Shown: one piece after another, positions 37,352-47,590 of the stretch | Numbering within the stretch: position 1 is the first letter of the stretch | How the letters are laid out: the number at the start of each line of letters is the position of its first letter | Assembly: GCF_008728835.1 (NCBI RefSeq) | Contig: NZ_CP042582.1 | Coordinates: 2,755,001 to 2,819,000, forward strand | Reading direction: 5' to 3' | From: Hypericibacter adhaerens | GTDB taxonomy: Bacteria > Pseudomonadota > Alphaproteobacteria > Dongiales > Dongiaceae | DNA length: 64,000 nt | Notes under the pieces: model-generated | Database searches by the model: none | Told to the model about the DNA's origin: nothing | The model's input: the letters and a program-made list of their open reading frames with translations, nothing else | Program-made: the position numbers and the translations under genes

Positions 37352-40300
37352 ATGCGGGGAAGGCTCACCCAGAGATTGTTGGCCGGTGCGGCGGCGGCGC
37401 TCGTAACGGGCGCCTTCGTCGCCCTGTTGCTGTTGTCGCTGTTGCCGCGGCTGGTCGAAGGCTGGGCCGCGCAGCAATTGGAGGCACGCGGCCTGACGAA
37501 TCTGCGCTTCCACGTGGCCTCGGTCGGCTGGCACGAGGCCCGGATCACCGACATCGACCTGCCCGGGGATGCGCATCTCCGCCTGTCGCAGATCCAGCTG
37601 GTCTATGGCTGGCAGGGGTTCTCGCCGCAGATCCGCTCGATCCTGGTCCAGAACCCTCGCATCGAATTCACGACCCAGACGCCCCTGGACCAGGCCATCG
37701 CCAGCCTGGGCGACAGCTTCTCGGCGCCGGCCGCCGGCGGCGGCGTGCTCCGGCTGCCGGGCCTGCCACCGGTCGAGATCCGCGGCGGCGAGGTGGTCCT
37801 GGCGCCACCCGACGGCCCCCCCGTCGCCCGCCTGGGCTTTACCGGGCGCCTGGATCCGGCGGGCGACGATCGCTACGCGGTCGATTTCGTCGTCACCGGC
37901 GCCGGTCCCCAGGGCCAGCTCGCCGGCCGGGCGGACGGCAGCCTGGACCTGACCGGCAGCGGGTCGCTCCGGATTTCCTTCGCCGACGGCAGGCTGGACA
38001 GCCCGGAACACGGCCTGACGGCCCAACATATCGCCGGCGAGGCCTATCTGAGCCTCATCGCCTTCGAACCCTGGGCGGGAACGGTGGCGGTGACGGCCGA
38101 CCAGGCCCGCTTCCGGGACCTGCCTCCCTCGCGCCTCAAGCTGCAGGTCGATCGGGACCCCAACCGCACCCTGGTCAGCGCCGAGGCCGTGGGCGGGGAT
38201 GGCAGCTTCCGGGTGAGCGGCCAGGGAACGGTCGAGCTGGACGGGGCCACCCCCTCCGCCGACGGGCAGGTCGCCCTCGATGCCGACGCGGATTCCCCGA
38301 TCTGGAAGACGCTGGGCCTGCCGCCGCCCTCAGGCGGGCGGATCACGATCAGCGGCCCCGCCTCGGTCACGCTCTCCGGCCAGCCCCAGGGCGCCGAGGC
38401 ACCGCCGATCGCCGGGGTGGCCGCCCAGCTCGAGCTGCGGCTCGACAATGTCCGCTGGCCGGGCGTGGTCGACAGCGTCTCCGGCGGCGGTCCCGTGACC
38501 GTCACCTTCGGCCCGAACCACCTCCTGGCGGTCAAGACCCCCAGCCCCCTGGTGCTGACCACCCTGTTCGCCCCGGCTCTCCTGGATCGGCTGGCTTTGC
38601 CGGCCTCGTTGCGCCGGCCTTTCGACATGCCCGCCGCCCTCAGCCTCTCCTCCCCCGAGGGGCTGACCCTCCAGGGGAACGAAACCGGCGCCCAGACCCT
38701 CGATGGCGACCTGCTGATCCAGCTGGGCGGGGCCCAGCCCGCCAGCCTGCGGCTGGGCGGCACCGTCCATACCGCCCCGGACGGTGGCGGGATCGCCGAT
38801 TTCGAGCTGCAGCGGATCGAAGGGCAGGCGGAGGGCTGGCCGGTGACGGAAGCCGGCGCCTCCCTATGGCTCGACCGGGTCAGCTTCTCGGGCCAGCTTT
38901 CCGGCCGGCCGGATCAATTCACAGGAAACCTTAGAGTTTCTCCTCAACTATCTGAAATAAAAACAAGTTCCGCGAATATCAAAAACCTCTCCTTAGAGGT
39001 TAATAATGCCATCCAATATACTGATAATACACTGACTCTTTCGATTCCAGAGCCGGGCAGCGCCGAGCTGGGAGGTTTCACCGCCCTGGCCCGACTGGAG
39101 AGCCGCAAGGCCGTCCGCTTCGCCATCCGGCCGGCCAAGGACCGGCCCCTCCTGGTGGCGCGCTGGCAGCCCGAGGGGCTGAGCCTGGATTACGGGGTGC
39201 GGACCGGGCCCCTCGCGCTGGCACTGCGGCCGGTGGCCAAGACCGACACGGAACCGATCGACTTGCGCTGGGGTGCCAGCGGCTTCTATGGGCACTGGTC
39301 GGCCGCCGAGGGCGCGACCGGCGAGATCCGCGTCGCCGATCTGGTGGCGGATCTGCCCAAGCGCGGCATCGTCGTCGAAAACCTGGATGCACGTCTCGCC
39401 TATGCGGGAATGACCGGCGCCAAGCTGACGGCGACGGCCGGGCGGTTGCGCCTGGGCGCCGACCAGGACTGGCTGCCGGCCCTGGCCATGGAGGGAACGG
39501 CGGAGCTGCGCCGGGATGCAGTCGAGTTCGACCTCGCCGCCCATGACCAGAACAAGCTGCTCCAGTTCGCCTTCTCCGGCATCCACGACCTGGCCCATGG
39601 CCGCGGCGCGGGCCGGCTCGAGATGACGCCGGTGCGCTTCCTCCCCGGGGGCCTGCAGCCGCGCGATCTGGCACCCACGCTTCGCAATCAGATCGACGAA
39701 GCCACGGGCACCGTCATGGTGGCCGGCGCGCTCGCCTGGAAGGGCGGCGCCGTCTTCAGCAATCTCGACATGCGGCTCCAGGATCTCTCGCTCAGCGGCC
39801 GCGGCATGGCGCTGAGCCGGATCAACGGCGCCGTCACGCTCTCCAACCTGCAGCCGATCGCAACCCCGCCCGGCCAGCAGATCGCGGTCGCGCAGATCGA
39901 CATGGGCGTGCCCCTGCAGAACGCCCTCATCAGCTTCTCGGCCGGGCCCGGCCCCATCCTCAAGATCGAGAAGGCGTCCCTCGATCTGGCCGACGGCCAG
40001 GTCACGGTCGGGCCGACCCGCCTCGATCCGACGGCAAGCCGGCAGCAGGTCGATCTCCAGGTCCGCAATGTCGATCTAGGCGAGCTCCTGGCCCTGGCCG
40101 AGATCGACGGCCTCAGCGGCACCGGGCGGCTGGCGGGCACGATCCCGGTCCAGATCGAGGATGGCGCCGTCATCATCGCCGGCGCCCGGCTCGACGCGAC
40201 GGGCCCCGGGCGCCTGGCCTATTCCCCGACCGCCCCGCCCAGCGGCCTTTCAGCGGCCGGGGATACCGGAAGCCTGGTGCTCTCGGCGCTGAACGATTTC

Positions 40301-40516
40301 CGCTATGATCAGCTCTGGCTGACGCTTGACCGCGACAAGGACGGTGAGGCGACGCTGGGCTTGCATGTGCGGGGGAAAAATCCCTCTTTCTATAATGGCT
40401 ATCCGATCGAGCTGAACCTCGCCCTCAACGGCCGGCTCGACCGGATTCTGCACGATAGCCTAGAGGGTTATAGCGTGCCGGACCTGGTGCGCGAGAAGAT
40501 GGCGGCCCCGCCTTGA
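37352..40516 (+). CDS. ydbH: YdbH-family AsmA-like intermembrane phospholipid transport protein
   Basis: The protein has 1054 residues. An N-terminal membrane helix (LVTGAFVALLLLSLLPRLV) anchors a very long beta-rich periplasmic domain. The C-terminal 200 residues (GQVTVGPTRLDP, VDLGELLALAEIDGLSGTGRLAGTIPV, YNGYPIELNLALNGRLDRI) match the YdbH C-terminal domain. In E. coli YdbH works with TamB and YhdP in lipid transport to the outer membrane, with the lipoprotein YnbE as partner; both partners of the ydbH locus follow here. A start further upstream cannot be excluded. About 38925-39050 is an in-frame AT-rich patch with foreign-looking codon use. Confidence 0.88.
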   Translation: MRGRLTQRLLAGAAAALVTGAFVALLLLSLLPRLVEGWAAQQLEARGLTNLRFHVASVGWHEARITDIDLPGDAHLRLSQIQLVYGWQGFSPQIRSILVQNPRIEFTTQTPLDQAIASLGDSFSAPAAGGGVLRLPGLPPVEIRGGEVVLAPPDGPPVARLGFTGRLDPAGDDRYAVDFVVTGAGPQGQLAGRADGSLDLTGSGSLRISFADGRLDSPEHGLTAQHIAGEAYLSLIAFEPWAGTVAVTADQARFRDLPPSRLKLQVDRDPNRTLVSAEAVGGDGSFRVSGQGTVELDGATPSADGQVALDADADSPIWKTLGLPPPSGGRITISGPASVTLSGQPQGAEAPPIAGVAAQLELRLDNVRWPGVVDSVSGGGPVTVTFGPNHLLAVKTPSPLVLTTLFAPALLDRLALPASLRRPFDMPAALSLSSPEGLTLQGNETGAQTLDGDLLIQLGGAQPASLRLGGTVHTAPDGGGIADFELQRIEGQAEGWPVTEAGASLWLDRVSFSGQLSGRPDQFTGNLRVSPQLSEIKTSSANIKNLSLEVNNAIQYTDNTLTLSIPEPGSAELGGFTALARLESRKAVRFAIRPAKDRPLLVARWQPEGLSLDYGVRTGPLALALRPVAKTDTEPIDLRWGASGFYGHWSAAEGATGEIRVADLVADLPKRGIVVENLDARLAYAGMTGAKLTATAGRLRLGADQDWLPALAMEGTAELRRDAVEFDLAAHDQNKLLQFAFSGIHDLAHGRGAGRLEMTPVRFLPGGLQPRDLAPTLRNQIDEATGTVMVAGALAWKGGAVFSNLDMRLQDLSLSGRGMALSRINGAVTLSNLQPIATPPGQQIAVAQIDMGVPLQNALISFSAGPGPILKIEKASLDLADGQVTVGPTRLDPTASRQQVDLQVRNVDLGELLALAEIDGLSGTGRLAGTIPVQIEDGAVIIAGARLDATGPGRLAYSPTAPPSGLSAAGDTGSLVLSALNDFRYDQLWLTLDRDKDGEATLGLHVRGKNPSFYNGYPIELNLALNGRLDRILHDSLEGYSVPDLVREKMAAPP

Positions 40517-40617
40517 AGCGGGGACGCGCAGGAGTGCCCGCCTCTGGACGTGGATCGGGGAGCGGGCCATGTCATGTGGGAAGCCGCGAGGCGCTGGGCC
40601 TCGCGAAGGAAGGGTGT

Positions 40618-40818
40618 GTGCTGAACCGGTCTGTTCGTGGCGGCGTGGCCGCTCTTCTCTTGGGCGCCGGCCTTGCCGCCTGCAATCCGACCGTCAAGGT
40701 CGAGGCGCCGGACAAGCCCATCGTGATCAACATGAACATCAAGATCGAGCAGGAGGTGCGCGTGAAGATCGAGCAGCAGGCGCAGGAAGACATTGCCAAG
40801 AACCCCGACATCTTCTGA
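40618..40818 (+). CDS. ynbE: YnbE-like small outer-membrane lipoprotein
   Basis: The protein has 66 residues. The GTG at 40618, preceded by AAGGAAG, gives a clean lipoprotein signal (GVAALLLGAGLAAC); a longer ATG start at 40513 would lack signal-peptide features. The mature part (NPTVKVEAPDKPIVINMNIK, then EVRVKIEQQAQEDI) is the YnbE signature. YnbE is thought to extend the YdbH bridge at the outer membrane. Confidence 0.88.
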   Translation: MLNRSVRGGVAALLLGAGLAACNPTVKVEAPDKPIVINMNIKIEQEVRVKIEQQAQEDIAKNPDIF

Positions 40819-40840
40819 CGCAGCATTATTTGGAACCGCC

Positions 40841-41202
40841 ATGTATTCAGCCCGCCGATACTTCATCCGCATCGCATTGCTCGGCCTGATGGCGCTGCTC
40901 CTGCCGTTCGCCGCGACGACCGCGTCGGCCGCCGACGAGGACCAGCTCAACGCCCTTCGCGCGCAGGGCATCGTTGCCGAGCGCTTCGACGGCTATGTGA
41001 TGGTCAAGGACAACTCGACCGGCGCCACGGCGCAGTCCCTGGTCGATCGGGTCAATGCCGAGCGCCGCGCCATCTACGAGGCCCGCGCCAAGGCGCAGGG
41101 CGTGACCGCCGCCGATGTCGGCAAGGTCTATGCCGGCCAGATCATCCAGAAGGCGCCCAAGGGCACCTGGTTCCTCAACGCGGATGGCAGTTGGACAAGG
41201 AA

Positions 41203-41206
<4 letters not shown>
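40841..41206 (+). CDS. ydbL: YdbL-family periplasmic protein (DUF1318)
   Basis: The protein has 121 residues. A signal peptide (LGLMALLLPFAATTASA) precedes the DUF1318 domain: LNALRAQGIVAERFDGYVMV, LVDRVNAERRAIYEARAKAQ and GVTAADVGKVYA, then APKGTWFL. YdbL is proposed to chaperone YdbH-YnbE assembly. The stop overlaps the start of the coxD-type gene by 4 bp, which links two otherwise unrelated modules. Confidence 0.88.
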
Positions 41207-42168
<962 letters not shown>

Positions 42169-42187
42169 GCGCGGCCCGCCTTTCCCG

Positions 42188-43477
42188 ATGCTGCCGCCCT
42201 CCTCCCTGCAACGACCCCGCGCCCTCGGCCCCGCGGGCGAGAGCGGCCGCCCGCTCGAAGCGAGCCGGCTGGCGGAGAACGTCATGTATTTCGCGCGCGC
42301 GCTGCGCGCGGCGGGGCTGCCGATCGGGCCCGGCCGCGTGATCGACGCGCTGCGCGCGATCGAAGCGGTCGGCATCGGCACGCGCGAGGATCTCTACTGG
42401 ACGCTCCATGCGGTGTTCGTGAACCGGCGCGACCAGCAGCCGCTCTACGACCAGGCCTTCCACATCTTCTGGCGCAACCCGCAGCTCCTGGAAAAGATGC
42501 TCCAGACCATGCTGCCGTCGGTTGCGGTGCCGCGCGAGGAGCCCGAGAAGAGCGAGGAGATGCTGCGCCGGCTGGCCGAGGCGCTCGCCGGCCGGCAGAG
42601 CGAGCGGCCGGGCGAGGAGCCCCAGGACAAGATCGAGTTCGACGCGGCCATGACCTTCTCCGCCCGCGAGCTGCTGCAGGGCATGGATTTCGAGAAGATG
42701 AGCAACGCCGAGATGGAGGAAGCCAAGCGCATGATCGCCGCCATGCGCCTGCCCATCATGCAGCTTCCGACGCGGCGCTTCTTCCCCGACCGCCAGGGGC
42801 GCCGCATCGACATCCGCGCCACGCTGCGCACCTCCTTACGCGGCGGCGGTGCCATTCCACTGCAGTACAAGCGCAAGCGCCGCCGCCATCCGCCGCTGGT
42901 CGTGCTTTGCGACATCTCCGGCTCGATGAGCCGCTATTCGCGCATGATGCTGCATTTCATGCATGCCATCACCAACGACCGCGACCGCGTCCATTGCTTC
43001 CTCTTCGGCACGCGGCTCAGCAACATCACCCGCGCGCTGCGCCAGCGCGACGTGGACCTGGCGCTCGCCAAGGTGGCGGCCAAGGTCGAGGACTGGTCGG
43101 GCGGGACGCGGATCGGCGGCTGCATCGCCGAGTTCAACGCGGTCTGGTCGCGCCGCGTGCTGGGCCAGGGCGCCGTGGTGCTGCTCATCACCGACGGGCT
43201 CGACCGCGAGGGCGCGCAGGGGCTCGCCGAGGAGATGGAACGGCTTCACAAGAGCTGCCGGCGCCTGATCTGGCTCAATCCCCTCCTGCGCTTCGAGGGC
43301 TACGAGCCCAAGGCCCAGGGCGCCCGGGCGATCCTGCCCCACGTTGACGATTTCCGTCCGGTGCACAATCTGGAGAGTCTGGCGGAGCTCGGCGCCGTGC
43401 TGAGCCGCGAGCCGGCGCGCCGGCTGGAGGCCGCCGGCTCCTACGCCGAACTGATGGCCGAACGCGGCGCGGCCTGA
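42188..43477 (+). CDS. coxE: CoxE-type vWA-domain maturation protein
   Basis: The protein has 429 residues. The N-terminal half is helical, then comes a basic stretch (YKRKRRRH) and a C-terminal vWA domain with MIDAS DISGS (CDISGSMSRYSRMML), a second Thr (SGGTRIGG) and VVLLITDGLD. MoxR ATPase plus vWA partners form metal-insertion or conformational chaperones. It is partner to the preceding AAA+ protein. It is followed by a dispersed palindromic repeat. Confidence 0.92.
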   Translation: MLPPSSLQRPRALGPAGESGRPLEASRLAENVMYFARALRAAGLPIGPGRVIDALRAIEAVGIGTREDLYWTLHAVFVNRRDQQPLYDQAFHIFWRNPQLLEKMLQTMLPSVAVPREEPEKSEEMLRRLAEALAGRQSERPGEEPQDKIEFDAAMTFSARELLQGMDFEKMSNAEMEEAKRMIAAMRLPIMQLPTRRFFPDRQGRRIDIRATLRTSLRGGGAIPLQYKRKRRRHPPLVVLCDISGSMSRYSRMMLHFMHAITNDRDRVHCFLFGTRLSNITRALRQRDVDLALAKVAAKVEDWSGGTRIGGCIAEFNAVWSRRVLGQGAVVLLITDGLDREGAQGLAEEMERLHKSCRRLIWLNPLLRFEGYEPKAQGARAILPHVDDFRPVHNLESLAELGAVLSREPARRLEAAGSYAELMAERGAA

Positions 43478-43511
43478 GGCTGTGCTAGAAATGGTTGGAA
43501 CGAGCCTGTAG

Positions 43512-43617
43512 CCCCCTCCCTAACCCTCCCCCTCAAAGGGGGAGGGGATAGCTTTAGGTGAAGGCGGTCCCATCATCTGATCCCCTCCCCCTTTGAGGGC
43601 GAGGGCCAGGGAGGGAG
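43512..43617. repeat. Dispersed palindromic (REP-like) repeat
   Basis: Two C-rich/G-rich arms face each other: CCCCCTCCCTAACC with CCTCCCCCTCAAAGGGGGAGG (43512-43550) and TCCCCTCCCCCTTTGAGG with GAGGGCCAGGGAGGG (43580-43615). Each arm can also fold alone. A diverged fragment of the same type occurs at 63497-63515. It sits between coxE and the xdhC genes. Confidence 0.8.
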
Positions 43618-43651
43618 TGCCGCAGGCTCGATACGAGAGAGGCAATCGAGC

Positions 43652-43975
43652 ATGGATCGCAGCGAACAGGATGTCATCGACCAGGCGCTGGCCTGGCGAA
43701 GCGAAGGCCGCAAGGTGGCGCTGGCCACCGTCATCGCGACCTGGGGCTCCTCGCCCCGCCCCGTCGGCAGCCAGCTCGCCGTCGACGAGACCGGCAACAT
43801 GATCGGCTCCGTTTCGGGCGGCTGCATCGAGGGCGCCGTGGTGAAGGAGGCGCAGGAGATCATGGCCGGCGCCAAGCCGCGGCTGCTCGATTTCGGCATC
43901 ACCAACGAGCAGGCCTGGGATGTCGGGCTTGCCTGCGGCGGCAAGCTGCAGGTCTATGTCGAGGCCGTGGAATGA
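43652..43975 (+). CDS. XdhC/CoxF-family protein, N-terminal domain only
   Basis: This 107-residue protein is the XdhC_CoxI N-terminal domain: VALATVIATWGSSPRPVGSQ, then GSVSGGCIEGAVV and GLACGGKLQVYVE. In XdhC the conserved cysteines take part in binding and sulfuration of the molybdenum cofactor. The other half of XdhC is encoded by the next gene, which overlaps by ATGA; normally both halves are one protein. Confidence 0.88.
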   Translation: MDRSEQDVIDQALAWRSEGRKVALATVIATWGSSPRPVGSQLAVDETGNMIGSVSGGCIEGAVVKEAQEIMAGAKPRLLDFGITNEQAWDVGLACGGKLQVYVEAVE

Positions 43976-44712
43976 AAGAGGCCCTGCTTCGCCGCCTCGC
44001 CGCCGATCGCGCCCAGCATCGCGCCGTCGGGCTCATCACCGACCTCGAGAGCGGCCGGCAATTGCTGCTGCATCCGGACGAGGCGGTGGGCGACCTGGCG
44101 CTGGATCCCGCCGCCGAGGCGCAGGCCCGAACCTGGCTCATGGCCGATCGCAGCGGGCTCCTGGAGGTTCCGGGCCGTCGTCTCTTCCTGCAGGCCTCGA
44201 TGCCGGCGCCGCGCCTCGTCATCGTCGGTGCCGTCCATATCGCGCAGGCCCTGGCGCCGATGGCGGGGCTGGCGGGTTATGCCGTGACCGTGGTCGATCC
44301 GCGCCGCTCCTTCGCCACCGACGCGCGCTTTCCCGATGTCATCCTGACCTCGGACTGGCCCGACGAGGCGCTGGAGCGCCTGGCGCCGGATGTGCGCACC
44401 GCCATCGTGACCTTGACCCACGATCCCAAGCTCGACGACCCGGCCTTGACCGTGGCGCTCAATTCGCCCGCCTTCTATATCGGCGCGCTCGGCAGCCGGA
44501 AGACCCATGGCGCCCGTCTCAACCGGCTGAAGCGCGCCGGCTTCGCCGATGCCGATCTGGCGCGCATCCACGGGCCGGTCGGGCTCTCGATCAACGCGCT
44601 TTCGCCGGCCGAGATCGCGGTGGCGATCCTGGGCCAGATCACGCAGGTGCGCCGCGCCGGCGCCAAGGGCCCCGCGGCCGGCGAAGCGGCGTCCGCGGAG
44701 CATGCGGCATGA
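43972..44712 (+). CDS. XdhC/CoxI-family protein, Rossmann domain
   Basis: The protein has 246 residues. A short N-terminal part is followed by the XdhC Rossmann domain (RLVIVGAVHIAQALAPMA, then YAVTVVDPR and TDARFPD) and the terminal motifs AFYIGALGSRKTHGARLNRL and GLSINALSPAEIAVAI. It is involved in loading sulfurated molybdenum cofactor. It complements the upstream single-domain protein; together they make a full XdhC. It overlaps the next gene by 4 bp. Confidence 0.9.
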   Translation: MKEALLRRLAADRAQHRAVGLITDLESGRQLLLHPDEAVGDLALDPAAEAQARTWLMADRSGLLEVPGRRLFLQASMPAPRLVIVGAVHIAQALAPMAGLAGYAVTVVDPRRSFATDARFPDVILTSDWPDEALERLAPDVRTAIVTLTHDPKLDDPALTVALNSPAFYIGALGSRKTHGARLNRLKRAGFADADLARIHGPVGLSINALSPAEIAVAILGQITQVRRAGAKGPAAGEAASAEHAA

Positions 44713-46355
44713 TCTTCGGCAGCCTGCCGCTGGGCGAGGCCGAAGGCGCGTTGCTGGTTCACAGCCTCAAGCTGGGCAAGACGGCCTTCCGCAAGGGCCG
44801 CAAGCTCTCGCCCGAGGATCTCAAGACCCTCCGCGCCGCCGGCATCGAGCGCGTCACCGTGGTCCGCTTCGAGCCCGGCGACGTGACGGAGGACGAGGCG
44901 GCCCAGCGCGTCGCGGCCGCCATCTGCGGCGAGAACCTCGAGGTCGCGGCCCCTTTCACCGGCCGCTCCAACCTGATCGCCAGGACGCATGGCCTGCTGG
45001 TCGTCGACCGGGCACGGCTCGACCGGCTCAACGCCGTCGACGAGGCGGTGACCCTGGCGACGCTGCCGGCCTTCGACGTGGTGGCGCCGGGCGACATGGT
45101 GGCGACGGTCAAGATCATTCCCTTCGCCGTGCCGGGCGAGGTGATCGAGCGCTGCCTCTGGACGCTCGCGGGCGACCCGATCCTGCAGGTCGCGGCCCTC
45201 AGGCCGCACGCCGTGACGCTGATCCAGACCCGGCTGCCGGGCCTCAAGGAAAGCGTGATCGACAAGACGATCGCGATCATGAACGAACGGCTGGCGGGTC
45301 TCGGCAGCGGCCCGGCCCAGGACCGGCGCTGCGCCCATGACGAGCGCGCACTCACCGCCGAGATCGAGGCGGCGCTCAAAGGCGGGGCCGAGATGGTGCT
45401 GATCGCTGGCGCCTCTGCCATCACCGACCGGCGCGACGTGCTGCCGGCGGCGATCGGCCGCGCGGGCGGCACCGTCGATCATTTCGGCATGCCGGTCGAT
45501 CCGGGCAACCTGATGCTGCTGGCGCATGTCGGCGCCAGGCCGGTGCTGGGCCTGCCCGGCTGCGTGCGCTCGCCCAAGCTCAACGGCTTCGACTGGGTGC
45601 TGCAGCGCCTCATGGCTGACTTGCCCGTCACCCGCCAGGACATCATGGCGATGGGCACGGGCGGGCTGCTCAAGGAGATCCCAACCCGCCCGCAGCCGCG
45701 CGCGGGCAGCGAGAGCCTGGCGCCGCGCGCGCCCAAGGTCGCGGCCATCATCCTCGCGGCCGGCCGCTCGAGCCGCATGGGCGCCGCCAACAAGCTGATG
45801 GCCGAGCTCGACGGCAAGCCGCTGGTGGCCCATGCCGCCGACGCGGCGCTCGCCGCCCGCCTCGAGCGCGTGGTCGTCGTGACCGGGCACGAGGCCGAGC
45901 GCGTGCGCCAGGCACTGGGCCCGCGCAAGCTCGAGATCCTGCACAATCCCGACTATGCCAGCGGCATCGCCAGCTCGCTCGCCACCGGCCTCGCGGCCCT
46001 CAAGGACAGCGCCATCGACGGCGTGCTGGTGCTGCTGGGCGATATGCCGCGCGTGGCACCCGCCCAGCTCGGCCGGCTGATCTCGGCCTTCAATCCCGTC
46101 GAGGGCCGCGCCATCTGCGTGCCTACCTTCAACGGCAAGCGCGGCAATCCGGTCCTCTGGGGCAAGCGCTTCTTCGAGCCCATGGCGCATCTCAAGGGCG
46201 ATGTCGGCGCGCGTCATCTGATCGCCGAGAATGCCGAGCTCGTCGCCGAGGTCGCCATGCCGGACGATGCGGTCCTGACCGACGTCGACACGCCCCAGGC
46301 GCTCGACGCCCTGCGCCGCGGCGAAAGCCAGAGCGGCGGAGACGCCACCGCATGA
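44709..46355 (+). CDS. Molybdopterin-binding (MoeA-like) and MocA-type cytidylyltransferase fusion
   Basis: The protein has 548 residues. Residues about 1-330 are a MoeA/MogA-like molybdopterin-binding module (ends VGARPVLGLPGC). Residues about 345-540 are a nucleotidyltransferase with LAAGRSSRMG, NKLMAELDGKPLV, DGVLVLLGDMPRV and TDVDTPQ, typical of MocA, which adds CMP to molybdopterin to make the cytosine dinucleotide cofactor used by CODH-type enzymes. The fusion joins molybdenum insertion with nucleotide attachment. It overlaps both neighbours by ATGA. Confidence 0.9.
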   Translation: MIFGSLPLGEAEGALLVHSLKLGKTAFRKGRKLSPEDLKTLRAAGIERVTVVRFEPGDVTEDEAAQRVAAAICGENLEVAAPFTGRSNLIARTHGLLVVDRARLDRLNAVDEAVTLATLPAFDVVAPGDMVATVKIIPFAVPGEVIERCLWTLAGDPILQVAALRPHAVTLIQTRLPGLKESVIDKTIAIMNERLAGLGSGPAQDRRCAHDERALTAEIEAALKGGAEMVLIAGASAITDRRDVLPAAIGRAGGTVDHFGMPVDPGNLMLLAHVGARPVLGLPGCVRSPKLNGFDWVLQRLMADLPVTRQDIMAMGTGGLLKEIPTRPQPRAGSESLAPRAPKVAAIILAAGRSSRMGAANKLMAELDGKPLVAHAADAALAARLERVVVVTGHEAERVRQALGPRKLEILHNPDYASGIASSLATGLAALKDSAIDGVLVLLGDMPRVAPAQLGRLISAFNPVEGRAICVPTFNGKRGNPVLWGKRFFEPMAHLKGDVGARHLIAENAELVAEVAMPDDAVLTDVDTPQALDALRRGESQSGGDATA

Positions 46356-47590
46356 GAGCGCCCAAGCCGTTCGATCCCGAAAGCTGCCGGTCGCAGTTTC
46401 CGATCCTGACGGAGCCGCCCGGCGGCCTGCCGCTCCATTATCTCGACAACGCGGCCACGGCGCAGCTGCCGGCGGCCGTGCTGACCGCGGTGCGAAGGCA
46501 CGAAACCATGTCGCGCGCCAATGTCGCGCGCGGGGTCCACCGGCTGGCCGAGGCCGCGACCGCGGCTTACGAGGATGCGCGCAGCGCCGTGGCGGGCTAT
46601 CTCGGCGTGACCGACGCGGACGAGATCGTCTTCACCGGCGGCACCACCGCCTCGATCAATCTCGTCGCCTACAGCTTCGGCGAGACGCTCGGACCCGGCG
46701 ACGAGGTGCTGGTCAGCGAGCTCGAGCATCACAGCAATCTCGTGCCCTGGCAGCTTCTGGCCACCCGGCGCGGCGTCGCCTTGAAGGTCCTGCCGGTCAC
46801 CGAGGAGGGCCGGCTCGATCTGGACCGCCTGCCCTCGCTGGTAAGCAAGAGAACCAAGCTCCTCGCCCTCACCCATTGCTCGAACGTCACCGGCGCCATC
46901 ACGGATATCGGCCCGATCGTGGCGGCGGCGAAAAGCGTCGGCGCCCGGGTGCTGATCGACGGCGCGCAGCGCGCGCCGCACGGGCCGCTGGACCTGCCGG
47001 CGCTCGGCATCGACTTCTACGCCCTCTCCGGCCACAAGCTCTATGCGCCCAACGGCGTCGGCGTGCTGTGGGGTCGGCGCGAGCTGCTCTCGAAAATGCC
47101 GCCTTTCATGGGCGGCGGCGGCATGATCGCCCAGGTCGATCTCGAAACCGGCACCAGCTTCGCCGACATCCCGCGCCGCTTCGAGGCCGGCACCCCGCCG
47201 ATCGCTCAGGCCGTGGGGCTGGGCGCCGCGGTGCGCTGGGCCCAGGCGCTCGACTGGGCCGGCATCGCCCAGCACGAGGCGCGCCTCACCGGCCGGATCC
47301 TCGACGGGCTCGGCGCCATCAAGGGCGCGCGCGTCATCGGGCCCACGGGTCTGCAAGGGCGGCTCGGCGTGGTGTCCTTCACGCTCGACGGCGTTCATCC
47401 GCACGATCTCTGCCAATGGCTCGACCGCAAGGGCGTGGCCCTGCGCGGCGGCCATCACTGCGCCCAGCCTTTGGCCAAGCGCTTCGGCATCGCCGGCACC
47501 AGCCGCGCCAGCCTCGCCCCTTACAACAACGATGCGGATATCGACGCCCTGCTGGCCGGCCTCGAGGATGCGCGCAAGCGCTTCGCATGA
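46352..47590 (+). CDS. SufS-type cysteine desulfurase
   Basis: This 412-residue class V aminotransferase-fold PLP enzyme releases sulfur from cysteine as a persulfide. The PLP lysine is K229 (LSGHKLYAPNG), the persulfide cysteine C370 (GGHHCAQPL), and the substrate site ELEHHSNLVPW is present. It belongs to the SufS/CsdA group. Its place in a molybdenum-enzyme maturation operon, coupled to XdhC and MocA genes, suggests a dedicated role in sulfurating the cofactor or supplying clusters to CoxS. It overlaps the SufU-like gene by 4 bp. Confidence 0.9.
   Translation: MRAPKPFDPESCRSQFPILTEPPGGLPLHYLDNAATAQLPAAVLTAVRRHETMSRANVARGVHRLAEAATAAYEDARSAVAGYLGVTDADEIVFTGGTTASINLVAYSFGETLGPGDEVLVSELEHHSNLVPWQLLATRRGVALKVLPVTEEGRLDLDRLPSLVSKRTKLLALTHCSNVTGAITDIGPIVAAAKSVGARVLIDGAQRAPHGPLDLPALGIDFYALSGHKLYAPNGVGVLWGRRELLSKMPPFMGGGGMIAQVDLETGTSFADIPRRFEAGTPPIAQAVGLGAAVRWAQALDWAGIAQHEARLTGRILDGLGAIKGARVIGPTGLQGRLGVVSFTLDGVHPHDLCQWLDRKGVALRGGHHCAQPLAKRFGIAGTSRASLAPYNNDADIDALLAGLEDARKRFA

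Noticed and set aside
44475-46217. Minus-strand open frame of 580 codons
   Set aside because: Antisense shadow of the MoeA-MocA fusion gene.
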